A DNA stretch of 64,000 nucleotides from Schauerella fraxinea (GCA_030849965.1 JAVDKL010000003.1:124001-188000), one strand, 5' to 3'. Shown: positions 25,797 through 34,451, counted from the stretch's first letter. Numbers and translations: made by a program. The notes: generated from the sequence alone by a model not told the origin.

Positions 25797-28409
25797 GTGA
25801 GTATTCTGCTTCTCGAAGATAACGATCTCGATGCGGAGCTGATGACGTTTCAGTTGCGCGAGGCCTTGCCCGAGACGGTCACGCACCGCGTGAGCGATCG
25901 CGAGTCGTTCGAGGCCGCCTTGGCGGGGGGCGATATCGAGCTCATCGTTTCCGATTTTTCGCTGCCCACGTTCGATGGGCTCTCGGCGCTCAAGCTCGCC
26001 CGCGTGCAAGCGCCCGGCGTACCGTTCATCTTCGTTTCGGGCGTGGTAGGTGAAGAGCTTGCCATTGCCGCCTTGAAAGAAGGCGCGATCGATTACGTGA
26101 TGAAACAGCGCCTCGAGCGTCTGGGTGCGGCAGCGAGCCGTGCGTTGGCGGAGGCCGACGGGCGGCGCGAGCGCAAGCGGATCGAAGACGCTCTGCGCGA
26201 TAGCGAAGCGCGTTTTCGCGTGATGGCCGATAGTGCACCGGCGCTGATCTGGACCACGGACGAGAAAGCGGCCGTCACGTTCGCCAATCACCATTTCGAG
26301 CACATCTTCGGGATCGCGCCGGGCGAGATGCTGGAAAATGGCTGGCGCCGCGTGATGCACGCCGACGATGTCGAGGCGTTTTCAGCCACGTTTCGGCAGG
26401 CGATGGCCGATCGAACCCGCTTTCAGTTCGAGGCCCGCGTTTACGATCGCGACGGCGCCATTCGGTGGCTGAAGTGCGATGGCGCGCCACGTTTCGATGG
26501 CCGCAATCAACTGCTGGGCTACACGGGCGTCAATATCGACATCACCGAGACCAAGACCACGCGCGATGCGCTTGAGCACATGGTCGCCTTGCGCACCGCG
26601 GAGTTGAGCGACAGCAACAAGCGCCTGCGGCAGGAGTTCAACCAACGAATCGATGCCGACAACGCTCGCGTGGTGGCCGAGGATCAACTTCGCCAGGCGC
26701 AGAAGATGGAAGTCTTCGGGCAATTGACCGGGGGCGTGGCGCACGACTTCAATAACTTGCTGACGGTGATCCTGGGCAACGTCGAGACGCTCGAGCGGCG
26801 TCTGAACGGCATGGCCAGCGCCGCGGGTGACGAGCGGATCGCCAAGGCGTTGCAACACGCCAAGCAAGGCGCGCAACGCGCGGCGGCGCTCACCGAGCGA
26901 TTGCTGGCGTTCGCCCGCCGCCAACCCTTGCGCCCGCGTCAGATCGATCCCAACCAGCTCGTGCAAGGCATGTCGGAACTGTTGTTTCGCACCTTGGGCG
27001 AGCAGATCGAGATCTACACCGATCTGGCGCCGAGCGTATGGTTCACCCGCGCCGATCCGCATTTGCTGGAAAACGCCTTGCTCAACCTGGCGGTGAATGC
27101 GCGCGATGCAATGATCGCAGGCGGCCGACTGAGCATTACCACGTCCAACGCCGAAGTGGCGCGCGGCGCGGCGTCGCCGTTCAAGGGCATCGATCCGGGC
27201 CAGTATGTACTGCTGAGCATCGCCGATACCGGTACCGGCATGCCGCCGGAAATCATCGATAAAGTGTTCGAACCGTTTTTTACCACCAAGGACATCGGCT
27301 CGGGCACGGGATTGGGCTTGAGCCAGGTGTACGGCTTCGTCAAGCAATCGGGCGGCCACATCGATCTGCAAAGCGAACTCGGCAGCGGCACCCGCATCGA
27401 TATTTATCTGCCCCGCCTCGAAGGCGTGGACGCGATCGTGCCCGTGCAGCCCGATACCGATCCGTCAGCCTTGGCCGCCAAGGGCGAAACGATTCTGGTG
27501 GTCGAAGACGACGAGGGCGTACGCGCGCACTCGACCGCAATCCTGCGCGATCTGGGCTACGACGTGATCGAAGCAGCCGACGGTCACGCCGCGCTCGCCA
27601 TCATTCAGAGCTCGCAGCGCATCTCGCTCATGTTTACCGATGTGGGCCTGCCGCGTGCCATGAACGGCCGCGAGTTGGCCGAAGCCGCGCATCGGGTGCG
27701 CCCGGAGCTGCCGGTGCTCTACACCTCGGGTTACGCCGAGGGGCCGGTCACGCGCGGGGGGCGCCTCGAAGCCGGCGTGGAATTGCTGTCCAAGCCGTTT
27801 ACGTTCGTGGCACTGGCCAACCGTGTGCGCATGATGCTGGATGCCGTGGAACCTGCCGTCGAGACAACGGCTCGTGCCGCCGCTGCAGGCGATATCGCCG
27901 ATGTCGCTGATGCAATCGGTGTTGCCGACGGCTTCGGCGCGACCGGTGTTGCCGATGGCTTCGGCCCGACCGGTGCTTCCGCCGCCGCCAACATTGCGGC
28001 TCCGCCAGCGGCCGGCACCGCGTCGACGCCACGCGTGCTCGTCGTCGACGACGAGCCGATGATTCGAATGATCGCCGTCGAAACATTGGAAGACGCGGGC
28101 TACGTCGTTGCGGAAGCCGAGAATGCGGCTGAAGCGTTGAGTTTGATGCAGGCCAGCCCGTTCGATGCGATCGTGCTGGATGTGGGATTGCCCGACATGA
28201 AGGGCGACGTGTTGGCCCACAAACTGTTGGAAATCCGCGCCGATCTGGCGATTGTGATGGCTAGCGGCTATCACGCGCCCGAGCTCAAGGCGAGCTTTCC
28301 TGCCGATAGCCGGATGCTGTTCTTGCAAAAGCCGTATCCCAGTTCGGCGCTGGAAGAGGCGTTGGTCACCTTGGGTGTGAACCTGGTCAAGCCTGCCGCG
28401 CACGAGTAG
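25797..28409 (+). CDS. Hybrid sensor kinase: REC-PAS-HisKA-HATPase-REC-REC
   Basis: An 870-residue soluble signalling protein. Order: receiver 1 (1-120, Asp53 in IVSDFSLPTFDG), PAS with PAC (about 140-255), coiled linker, HisKA with GGVAHDFNNLLTVILGN (about 310-330), HATPase with TGTGMP and GSGTGLGLSQVYGF (to about 545), receiver 2 (about 563-685, FTDVGLPRAMNG) and receiver 3 (about 745-865, VLDVGLPDMKGD). The HisKA is the HDFNN type. The linker before receiver 3 holds a tandem 9-residue repeat (GVADGFG-A/P-TG). Translation begins at GTG 25797, 21 bases after the Rcp1-like gene, so it is the third gene of the light-sensing operon. Confidence 0.93.
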   Translation: MSILLLEDNDLDAELMTFQLREALPETVTHRVSDRESFEAALAGGDIELIVSDFSLPTFDGLSALKLARVQAPGVPFIFVSGVVGEELAIAALKEGAIDYVMKQRLERLGAAASRALAEADGRRERKRIEDALRDSEARFRVMADSAPALIWTTDEKAAVTFANHHFEHIFGIAPGEMLENGWRRVMHADDVEAFSATFRQAMADRTRFQFEARVYDRDGAIRWLKCDGAPRFDGRNQLLGYTGVNIDITETKTTRDALEHMVALRTAELSDSNKRLRQEFNQRIDADNARVVAEDQLRQAQKMEVFGQLTGGVAHDFNNLLTVILGNVETLERRLNGMASAAGDERIAKALQHAKQGAQRAAALTERLLAFARRQPLRPRQIDPNQLVQGMSELLFRTLGEQIEIYTDLAPSVWFTRADPHLLENALLNLAVNARDAMIAGGRLSITTSNAEVARGAASPFKGIDPGQYVLLSIADTGTGMPPEIIDKVFEPFFTTKDIGSGTGLGLSQVYGFVKQSGGHIDLQSELGSGTRIDIYLPRLEGVDAIVPVQPDTDPSALAAKGETILVVEDDEGVRAHSTAILRDLGYDVIEAADGHAALAIIQSSQRISLMFTDVGLPRAMNGRELAEAAHRVRPELPVLYTSGYAEGPVTRGGRLEAGVELLSKPFTFVALANRVRMMLDAVEPAVETTARAAAAGDIADVADAIGVADGFGATGVADGFGPTGASAAANIAAPPAAGTASTPRVLVVDDEPMIRMIAVETLEDAGYVVAEAENAAEALSLMQASPFDAIVLDVGLPDMKGDVLAHKLLEIRADLAIVMASGYHAPELKASFPADSRMLFLQKPYPSSALEEALVTLGVNLVKPAAHE
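27921..27974 (+). repeat. 27-bp tandem duplication inside the hybrid kinase linker
   Basis: Two adjacent 27-bp units (27921-27947 and 27948-27974) differ at two positions and keep the reading frame. They encode two copies of a nine-residue Gly/Ala-rich segment between receivers 2 and 3. Confidence 0.9.
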
Positions 28410-28441
28410 TCGGCTCGGGCATCAGGCTGACTTGCGTCCCA

Positions 28442-28457
28442 ATCTAGTAGTAGGTAG
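28442..28457. promoter_or_regulatory. Candidate TetR operator A
   Basis: ATCTAGTAGTAGGTAG, nine bases before the ATG of the first TetR gene and overlapping its leader. It shares the pattern ATCTA-S-TA-S-TAGGTA (S = C or G) with two sites upstream of the second DUF4148 gene (30464 and 30572). Its position predicts autorepression of the TetR gene. Confidence 0.6.
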
Positions 28458-28466
28458 CATCAAGGC

Positions 28467-29060
28467 ATGAATACCGCCACAACGCGCGAGCAGTTGTTGA
28501 ACCACGCACAGATCCTGATCCGGCAACGGGGCTATAACGGCTTCAGTTACCGGGATCTAGCCGAGCACGTGGGGGTCAAGACTGCGAGCATTCACTACTA
28601 CTTCCCTACCAAGGAAGACTTGCTGCTGGAAGTCGTCAACGACTACGCCGCTCGCGTTAGCGCAAATATCAACGCCATCGACGAGTCGTTGTCCGCCAAG
28701 GAGCAGCTCGATCGTTATGCGCAATTGTTTGCCAATGCGCCGAGCGATCAGATTTGCCTCTGTGGCACCTTGGCCGCCGATCTGGCGTCCTTGTCTGAAC
28801 GCTCACGCCAAACCTTGCAGGCGTTTTATCGCGTGCATGAGGCGTGGCTCGCCAAGGTCATGGCGCGTGCGCAGGTGGACGGCACATTGAAAGCCTCGGG
28901 CGATTGCGAGAGCGACGGCCGATGGTTGTTTGCGGCGTTTCAGGGCGGCTTGATGAGCAGCCGCCTCTTTCAAAACGCCAGCCGGCTCAATGACGTCATG
29001 GCGTCGGTTCAGGTTGCAGGCCCGGTTGCCGAGCCGGATGCACACCCGGCAGCTGCTTGA
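28467..29060 (+). CDS. TetR-family regulator 1
   Basis: A 197-residue TetR repressor. The HTH is in GYNGFSYRDLAEHVGVKTAS then IHYYFPTKEDLL (residues 22-53). The ligand domain carries CLCGTLAADLASLS with Cys97 and Cys99; a Cys in the equivalent GCLxxxLSAE region is the redox/electrophile-sensing residue of NemR, so thiol-based sensing is possible. It is a close paralogue of the TetR at 28996-29625 and overlaps it tail-to-tail by 65 bases. A candidate operator lies directly upstream. Confidence 0.9.
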   Translation: MNTATTREQLLNHAQILIRQRGYNGFSYRDLAEHVGVKTASIHYYFPTKEDLLLEVVNDYAARVSANINAIDESLSAKEQLDRYAQLFANAPSDQICLCGTLAADLASLSERSRQTLQAFYRVHEAWLAKVMARAQVDGTLKASGDCESDGRWLFAAFQGGLMSSRLFQNASRLNDVMASVQVAGPVAEPDAHPAAA

Positions 29061-29625
29061 CCAGATCGTTGACCATTCCTGCCACCACATCTTGCGTGCG
29101 CGCCTCGTTGTGAAACAGCCGGGCGGCCAATAAGCTGCCCTGGATCGCCGCGAAGAGCGCGCGTCCACCCGCTTTCGCATCTTTCGGGCAACGCAATGCA
29201 TGGTCGTCCTGACCCTGCCGCAACAAGCCTTCCAGCCAATCTTCATTCGAGCGATAAAACCCCTGCAATGCCTCGCGCACAGCGGGCGGCAGTGAGCCGA
29301 CGTCCGCTGCCAACGCACCGGCCAGGCACACGCTGCCCGAATCGCGGCAGGCGCTATGCTGCATCGCGATGTATTGGCGCAATTGTTCGTCTGCGGGCAA
29401 TTGGCGATCGATCGCACGGATGGCCACATGCCAGCGCTGGTGATAATCCTCGACGGCCGCCAGCAGGAGGTCTTCTTTCTGCGGGAAGTGGTAGTGGATG
29501 CTTGACGTCTTGATGCCGATCTTCGCTGCCAGATCGCGATAGCTGAACCCGTTGCTGCCCTGCGTTTGAATGAGCGTTTGGGCCAACGCCACGATCTGGT
29601 CGCGCGTGCTGGTAGGGGAAATCAT
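28996..29625 (-). CDS. TetR-family regulator 2
   Basis: A 209-residue TetR repressor: HTH in GSNGFSYRDLAAKIGIKTSS then IHYHFPQKEDLL, nearly identical to that of TetR 1, so both probably read the same operator. The ligand domain has CLAGALAADVGSLP (Cys100) at the same place as the CLCG motif of TetR 1, plus Cys93. ATG 29625 follows AAGGAG. It lies 39 bases downstream of the DUF4148 gene at 29665-29985 on the same strand and is probably co-transcribed with it, under the palindromic site at 30051-30068. Confidence 0.9.
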   Translation of the reverse strand: MISPTSTRDQIVALAQTLIQTQGSNGFSYRDLAAKIGIKTSSIHYHFPQKEDLLLAAVEDYHQRWHVAIRAIDRQLPADEQLRQYIAMQHSACRDSGSVCLAGALAADVGSLPPAVREALQGFYRSNEDWLEGLLRQGQDDHALRCPKDAKAGGRALFAAIQGSLLAARLFHNEARTQDVVAGMVNDLVKQLPGVHPARQPGLQPEPTP

Positions 29626-29664
29626 GATGATCGGCTCCTTGCGGCGCAAAGGGGGCCGCGTCGA

Positions 29665-29985
29665 TTAACTGCGATTGCCTTGATAGTCCAATTCGCCGAA
29701 AGCGATGTCGCCATTTGCGCGTGCCTGGGCGGCTTCGGCGCGGACCTGTTCACGTGTCAATGCTGCGGTGTGCACTTGGGGCGTCGGCTGGTCGAGTTCG
29801 CCGAAGGTGACTTGGCCGTTGGCGCGGGCCACACGCAGCTCTTCTACGACTTGCGCGCGGGTAAGGCTCGGGCCGCTCACAGTGGCGGGCGGATAGTCCA
29901 GTTCGCCGGACGGGGCGGGGCCGGCGGCATAAGCGCTGCCAGCAAAGGTCATGGAAAGCAGCAGGGCGGAAAAGAGGGTCTTCAT
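29665..29985 (-). CDS. DUF4148 small secreted protein 1
   Basis: A 106-residue exported protein: signal peptide MKTLFSALLL...AYA (cleavage near residue 20), then PAPSGELDYPP and two copies of a 25-residue repeat, LTRAQVVEELRVARANGQ plus VTFGELD and LTREQVRAEAAQARANGD plus IAFGELD. This is the DUF4148 type found as multiple paralogues in Burkholderia and relatives. The function is unknown; it is presumably periplasmic. It precedes TetR 2 and shares a similar upstream site with the second DUF4148 gene. Confidence 0.88.
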   Translation of the reverse strand: MKTLFSALLLSMTFAGSAYAAGPAPSGELDYPPATVSGPSLTRAQVVEELRVARANGQVTFGELDQPTPQVHTAALTREQVRAEAAQARANGDIAFGELDYQGNRS

Positions 29986-30050
29986 GGTGAAACTCCAGAA
30001 ATGAGAGGGATCGGATTCAAGCGAGTAGGGGGATACTGTTCGCCCCGAAG

Positions 30051-30068
30051 CTATCTATCTGTAGATAG
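30051..30068. promoter_or_regulatory. Candidate TetR operator B
   Basis: CTATCTA (30051-30057) and TAGATAG (30062-30068) form a perfect 7-bp inverted repeat with a 4-bp centre, flanked by GAAG and CTTC that extend the symmetry. It lies 66 bases before the DUF4148 gene 1 start, in its promoter region. The complement reads ATCTACAGATAGATAG, matching 12 of 16 positions of the pattern at operators C and D. Confidence 0.6.
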
Positions 30069-30093
30069 GCTTCGAGGGAAAATAAAAGCACGA

Positions 30094-30423
30094 TCAAGCG
30101 CCGCCGGTTTGGGGATAACCTTTGCCGCTGAACGACACGGGGCCTTGCGTACGGGCATCATGGGCTGCGGCTTTGACTTCAGCACGGGTGGGGGTGGCGC
30201 CTTGATTGTTGGCGAGCACCGGCGCGTCGTTTTCACCGAAGGTCACTTGGCCGGCCGCTTGAGCGGCGTGCAGTTGTGCCACCACATCGGCACGCGAGAG
30301 CGTCGAGGTTTGTGCGATGGCAGGCGGGTAATCCAATTCACCCGACGGTGCGGGGCCGGCGGCAAAGGCGCTGGAACCCAGCAGGGAGGCGGAAATCAAC
30401 AGGGCGGAGGTGATGGTTTTCAT
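30094..30423 (-). CDS. DUF4148 small secreted protein 2
   Basis: A 109-residue paralogue of the protein at 29665-29985: signal peptide ending SSAFA, the same AAGPAPSGELDYPPA opening and one clear repeat, LSRADVVAQLHAAQAAGQ plus VTFGEND, followed by a second, degenerate copy (PTRAEVKAAAHDARTQG). The second repeat has lost the FGELD ending (VSFSGKGYP). The function is unknown. Two candidate TetR operators, at 30464 and 30572, lie in its upstream region. Confidence 0.87.
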   Translation of the reverse strand: MKTITSALLISASLLGSSAFAAGPAPSGELDYPPAIAQTSTLSRADVVAQLHAAQAAGQVTFGENDAPVLANNQGATPTRAEVKAAAHDARTQGPVSFSGKGYPQTGGA

Positions 30424-30463
30424 GATGGTGTCCTATACGGGTTAAGATTATTCGTTCGGTTGT

Positions 30464-30479
30464 ATCTACTACTAGGTAG
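30464..30479. promoter_or_regulatory. Candidate TetR operator C
   Basis: ATCTACTACTAGGTAG, 41 bases before the DUF4148 gene 2 start. It matches operator A at 14 of 16 positions. A possible -10 element of this gene (TAATCT on the minus strand, 30445-30450) lies just downstream of the site, so a bound repressor would cover the -35 region. Confidence 0.62.
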
Positions 30480-30571
30480 GTAAGCCGGGAAATAAAAACG
30501 GACTTTTCAGTGTGTCCGTCGGTTGAGCGCTTTGCGGTGCTGCCTGCATTGCGTTGTCCATGTGTTGAATA

Positions 30572-30587
30572 TTACCTACTAGTAGAT
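30572..30587. promoter_or_regulatory. Candidate TetR operator D
   Basis: TTACCTACTAGTAGAT; the complement ATCTACTAGTAGGTAA matches operators A and C. Its core CTACTAGTAG (30577-30586... complement symmetric) is a perfect 10-bp palindrome. It lies about 110 bases upstream of operator C and no other start codon is near, so it may be a second site for the same promoter. Confidence 0.58.
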
Positions 30588-30718
30588 AGGTGCGCAAGTC
30601 TTTTCGACAATTATTTTGTAAAGGGCGAGTTGCAACACGGATCCGTGCTGCGATGGGGCGGCAATGGCACCGGAATTCAGTGGTCGGGCATCCCGCGGCG
30701 GGCAGTAGCGATGCATCG

Positions 30719-31078
30719 TCAGCGCGCGGCATAGAGCGCTTCAGTGCGCGCCGCCATGATCAGGTCGTTACCGTGCAACCCGCCAATGCTGTGGGTCTGC
30801 CACGATATCGTCGCCCACCCCCAGCCCAGCCCGATATCGGGATGATGATCCTCCGCTTCCGCGGCCGCGCCCACTGCCACGGCAAACGCCAGGGCATCGG
30901 CGAAGTTCTTGAATGTGTATCGGCATTCGATGCGTCGCCCGTCGTCTACCGCCACCCAGCCCGGCAAATGCGGCAGATCGCGCGCGATGTCTTGCGGCGT
31001 CAGCGGCTGGGCGTCGCGGCGGCACGAGGTGCACGAACGGGCTGCAATCGTAGAGACAGCAGCAGTGGGGTCGGTCAT
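30719..31078 (-). CDS. phhB: Pterin-4a-carbinolamine dehydratase
   Basis: A 119-residue enzyme that dehydrates 4a-hydroxytetrahydropterin, recycling the cofactor of aromatic amino acid hydroxylases (or acting in related pterin chemistry). The family core is clear: LPGWVAVDDGRRIECRYTF, then FADALAFAVAVGAAAEAEDH with the catalytic HHPDI, and a C-terminal VTxxTH-like WATISWQTHSIGGL. ATG 31078 has GGAG at five bases; two in-frame ATGs upstream (31090, 31093) are less well placed. No phenylalanine hydroxylase gene is nearby. The N-terminal CTSC pair is an extension. Confidence 0.9.
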   Translation of the reverse strand: MTDPTAAVSTIAARSCTSCRRDAQPLTPQDIARDLPHLPGWVAVDDGRRIECRYTFKNFADALAFAVAVGAAAEAEDHHPDIGLGWGWATISWQTHSIGGLHGNDLIMAARTEALYAAR

Positions 31079-31195
31079 TTCAATCTCCATCACATTGGTG
31101 AGGGGTTACGGCCTGCATCGCGGCCGGACTACACCTCTTCGCGCGTTGGTCCGCATCGGGGGTCGTGGCATAGTCTTGTTTAAAAGGAGTGTCCC

Positions 31196-31666
31196 ATGCG
31201 TTACGCCATCGCACGATCCACATTGACGTTGACACTGATCAGCGCATCCGCAACGGTATTTGCGGCACCTTCTGGGGCGGCCCCGACCGGCCCCTCTGCC
31301 GTCGCCTCGGCATCCGCATCCGCCCAGATGTACGGCGCAGACTACGAACAGTGCAGCGCCAAGACCACCATGGGCATCGCGGAATGCGTGGCGGAACGCG
31401 CGAAGGTGTGGGACGCACGGCTCAACACCGCCTACCAGGCCCTGACCAAACGCAGCGATTCTGCGCAGCGCGCGCCGCTTAAATCGGCGCAGCGCGCATG
31501 GATCACCTATCGCAATGCCAACTGCAAGTTCTATGGCGCGGGTCAGGGCACGATCAGCCGCATCGAAGGCGCCGAGTGTCTGCGCGCGATGACGCAGCAG
31601 CGCACCTGCGAGATGGAGCGTGCCAACAATCCCGAAGGCAAGGCGGGCGAGGGCTGCGGACCCTGA
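31196..31666 (+). CDS. LprI-like (DUF1311) secreted protein
   Basis: A 156-residue exported protein with a signal peptide ending VFAAPS (about residue 25) and an Ala/Ser/Pro-rich spacer. The DUF1311/LprI domain follows: YEQCSAKTTMGIAECVAERA, WDARLNTAYQAL, LKSAQRAWITYRNANCKFY and ECLRAMTQQRTCEM, with six Cys residues likely paired in disulfides. LprI of Mycobacterium inhibits lysozyme; most proteobacterial relatives are uncharacterised. It has AAAAGGAGTG just before the start and appears monocistronic. Confidence 0.85.
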   Translation: MRYAIARSTLTLTLISASATVFAAPSGAAPTGPSAVASASASAQMYGADYEQCSAKTTMGIAECVAERAKVWDARLNTAYQALTKRSDSAQRAPLKSAQRAWITYRNANCKFYGAGQGTISRIEGAECLRAMTQQRTCEMERANNPEGKAGEGCGP

Positions 31667-31726
31667 ACGGCGACGGGGCCGGCGCCCGCCGCGACAACGC
31701 GGTCGGTGCCATCTCGTACGAGCTCA

Positions 31727-32149
31727 TCAATAAGACCGTGCCTTGATGCCCCAGCGTCCGGCTTCCTGCGTCACGACCCACAGATTCTCGTGTTGCGAGA
31801 TCACGCTGCCGTCTGCACGATTGCGCGTGTAGGTCACGAGCAGGTGTACCTTGCGTGGGCTGACCAGCACAGCTTGGCGATCGAGATACACCGTGCGGTC
31901 CCATCCGCTATCGCGCGTCATCACGTCGAAAAAATCCGCCGGCACTTGATTTGGCGTGTCCCACACGACTAGCGTTTCGGCCGACATGATGACGTGCGGA
32001 AAATGCAGGTGAGCGTCCATGCCCGCAAGATCGCGCGCATTGAATCGATCCGTAAACGCCTCGATGCAGTCGATGGCAGCAACGATCATCGCTGCGCTGT
32101 CGCTGTCGCGATCGTGATGGGGCACGAAGAGTGCATTCAATGTGGTCAT
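31727..32149 (-). CDS. NTF2/SnoaL-like fold protein of unknown function
   Basis: A 140-residue soluble protein resembling nuclear-transport-factor-2-like proteins: an N-terminal helix (AIDCIEAFTDRFNARDLAGM), DAHLHFPHVIM, and later strands VHLLVTYTRNRADGSVIS, HENLWVVTQEAGRWGIKARS. The fold is used by polyketide cyclases, isomerases and many binding proteins, so no reaction can be assigned. It is convergent with the LprI-like gene, 60 bases away. Confidence 0.72.
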   Translation of the reverse strand: MTTLNALFVPHHDRDSDSAAMIVAAIDCIEAFTDRFNARDLAGMDAHLHFPHVIMSAETLVVWDTPNQVPADFFDVMTRDSGWDRTVYLDRQAVLVSPRKVHLLVTYTRNRADGSVISQHENLWVVTQEAGRWGIKARSY

Positions 32150-32354
32150 TCGAACGGAAGCCTGTGAGCGGTGGCGGAGTCAAAGAGGGACGTCTCGCAT
32201 TATGAGCGTAGACACGAATGGATTGGGCCCGCGCAGGCAAGCCAGGTCGCAACGCTGCCTTAAATTTCGGCGTTTGTAAACAGAGTTAACACCGTGGCGG
32301 ATCGTGGGGGAAATGTGAAGAATGCGTGATCGGACCGCTCCATTTGAGGTGATC

Positions 32355-34451
32355 ATGCAGGCCCTGCTTTCCAGACTCACGCTGTCAGTCAAATTTGCCA
32401 TTCTGGGCGTGATCGCGCTGTTGCTTGTGGGCCTGCCCACAGCCCTGTTTGTAATGAGCAACAATGTCGGCATCCAAAAAAAGCAGACCGAATTACAGGG
32501 CTTGGCGCCGAGCCGGGCCGTGACCGGTGTATTGCAGGCGATGCAGCAGCATCGCAGCGCCACCAGCGCGGCGTTGGCCGCGAAAGATAAGGCGGCCGAC
32601 GGCCGCAGGCTCGCGGCTGCCAAGCAGGTCGATGCCGCGAGCGAGGCGGTCAATGTGCAACTTGCGGCATTGGATAGCCAGAGCGACATCCCGCAGGCGT
32701 GGACGCGCACGGCTGCCGATTGGCGCACCTTGCGCGATCGCGCCGCCAAGGGCGATCTCGACGACCGGCAGAACCTGGCCGCGCACGTGGCGCTTGCCCA
32801 GCAGGTGCTGGCCGTTAACGGATTGCTGCTCGATCACTACGGCTTGTCGCTGGATGGCGACCTCGATAGCGCGCAACTGATCTCAACGGCCCTGGTGGCG
32901 GTGCCCGCGCTGACCGAAGACCTGGGCAAGATTCGCGAACGCGGCTTTACCATCTTGACCAAGCAGTCGGCATCGCCTTGGGATATGACGGCGATGATCA
33001 ACTTCGTCGAACGCGCGCAAGAGCGTGGCGATGTGCAGCGCCAGTCCTATACGAAAGCGGCGAGCGCAAATGCCCAATTGGCTGAACGCCTGCAAGCCAG
33101 CGCCGCCACCGCACACGAGCAAACAGATGCTGCGCTCAAACTGGCGCGCACGGCGATTCTGGATGCCGTGTCCATCGATGCATCGGCAAACGACTTTTTT
33201 GCCACGCTCACCCGCGCCATCGACGCGAACTTCGCCTTCAACACAGCGGCAAGCGACTATCTCGGCCAGCGCCTCAAGGCGCAGGCTGGCGCTCTGCAAC
33301 GCGATGCGCTCGTCCTGCTTGGTGTCTTGGGTGCTGTGCTGCTCATCTCGATCGGCCTGGCCATCGCCATCGCGCGCTCGATCACGCGGCCGGTCTCGCG
33401 CGCGGTCAGTTTCGCCAAGCGTGCGGCGGGTGGCGATCTGAGCGGCCGCAGCCGCATCGTCGGCAATAACGAAACCGCGCAATTGCTGGGGGCGCTCAAC
33501 GAGATGAATGGTGGGCTGGCTCGACTGGTGGGTGATATCCGTGCCAGCGCCTACAGCATCTCGGGTGCCGCCGGCGAGATCGCCATGGGCAATACCGACC
33601 TCTCGCGCCGCACCGAAGAGCAGGCTGCATCGCTCGAGCAAACGGCCGCCAGCATGGCGGCCCTTACCCACACGGTGAAAGACAATGCGGGCAAGGCGCG
33701 GGAAGCCAGCCAACTTGCGCGTACCGGTAGCGAGATCGCGCGCGAGGGCGGTGCGGCCGTCAATGGGTTGAAGGCCGCGATGCAGGACATCGCCCAAAGC
33801 GCCCACAAGATCAGCGAGATCAACAGCGTGATCGACACCATTGCCTTCCAGACCAATATCCTGGCGCTCAACGCCGCGGTGGAAGCCGCGCGCGCCGGCG
33901 AGCAGGGTAAAGGCTTTGCCGTGGTCGCCAGCGAGGTTCGCGCGCTGGCGCAACGCAGCGCGACCGCCGCCAAGGAAATCAAGGGGCTGATCGCCGAGTC
34001 GGTCGATCGTGTGCGTGCGGGTGAGGCCAATGTGGACGCCGCCGTAGCGACCGTCGAGCGCACGGCAAGCGCCATCGGCGACGTGACGTTGATCATGGAA
34101 GACATCGCTGCCGCTGCGGTCGAGCAAACCTCGGGCATCGAACAGGTCAACATCGCGATCTCGCAAATGGACACCATGACGCAGCAAAATGCGGCCTTGG
34201 TGGAAGAGGCCTCTGCCGCCGCGTTGTCGCTGGCCGAGCAGGCTGAGGCCTTGCGCGATGGCGTCGCAGTGTTTCGGGTGGGCGACGAGATAGGCGGCCA
34301 GACAAATGACGGCCCCAGCGGCCGCATCAGTGCCCACAGAGGCTCCGAAATCGGCCACTACCCAGAAGGCAATGCAAACCGCGACTTGCCGCTTTCCAAT
34401 CCTTCGCGTCGCGCATCCGCGACACTGCCACCATCCGTTCTTTCCGCTTGA
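32355..34451 (+). CDS. Methyl-accepting chemotaxis protein 1
   Basis: A 698-residue chemoreceptor: TM1 (about 12-32), a periplasmic helical domain of about 280 residues with [16 protein letters not shown] near its start, TM2 (about 318-342), HAMP, and a cytoplasmic methyl-accepting domain with the hairpin tip [23 protein letters not shown] 32355 follows GAGGTG; the frame continues to 32322. The first methylation helix reads [18 protein letters not shown]: compared with the usual [10 protein letters not shown] the third methyl-accepting site is replaced by Ala. No CheR/CheB docking pentapeptide is at the C-terminus. It is paralogous to the next receptor. Confidence 0.93.
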   Translation: MQALLSRLTLSVKFAILGVIALLLVGLPTALFVMSNNVGIQKKQTELQGLAPSRAVTGVLQAMQQHRSATSAALAAKDKAADGRRLAAAKQVDAASEAVNVQLAALDSQSDIPQAWTRTAADWRTLRDRAAKGDLDDRQNLAAHVALAQQVLAVNGLLLDHYGLSLDGDLDSAQLISTALVAVPALTEDLGKIRERGFTILTKQSASPWDMTAMINFVERAQERGDVQRQSYTKAASANAQLAERLQASAATAHEQTDAALKLARTAILDAVSIDASANDFFATLTRAIDANFAFNTAASDYLGQRLKAQAGALQRDALVLLGVLGAVLLISIGLAIAIARSITRPVSRAVSFAKRAAGGDLSGRSRIVGNNETAQLLGALNEMNGGLARLVGDIRASAYSISGAAGEIAMGNTDLSRRTEEQAASLEQTAASMAALTHTVKDNAGKAREASQLARTGSEIAREGGAAVNGLKAAMQDIAQSAHKISEINSVIDTIAFQTNILALNAAVEAARAGEQGKGFAVVASEVRALAQRSATAAKEIKGLIAESVDRVRAGEANVDAAVATVERTASAIGDVTLIMEDIAAAAVEQTSGIEQVNIAISQMDTMTQQNAALVEEASAAALSLAEQAEALRDGVAVFRVGDEIGGQTNDGPSGRISAHRGSEIGHYPEGNANRDLPLSNPSRRASATLPPSVLSA

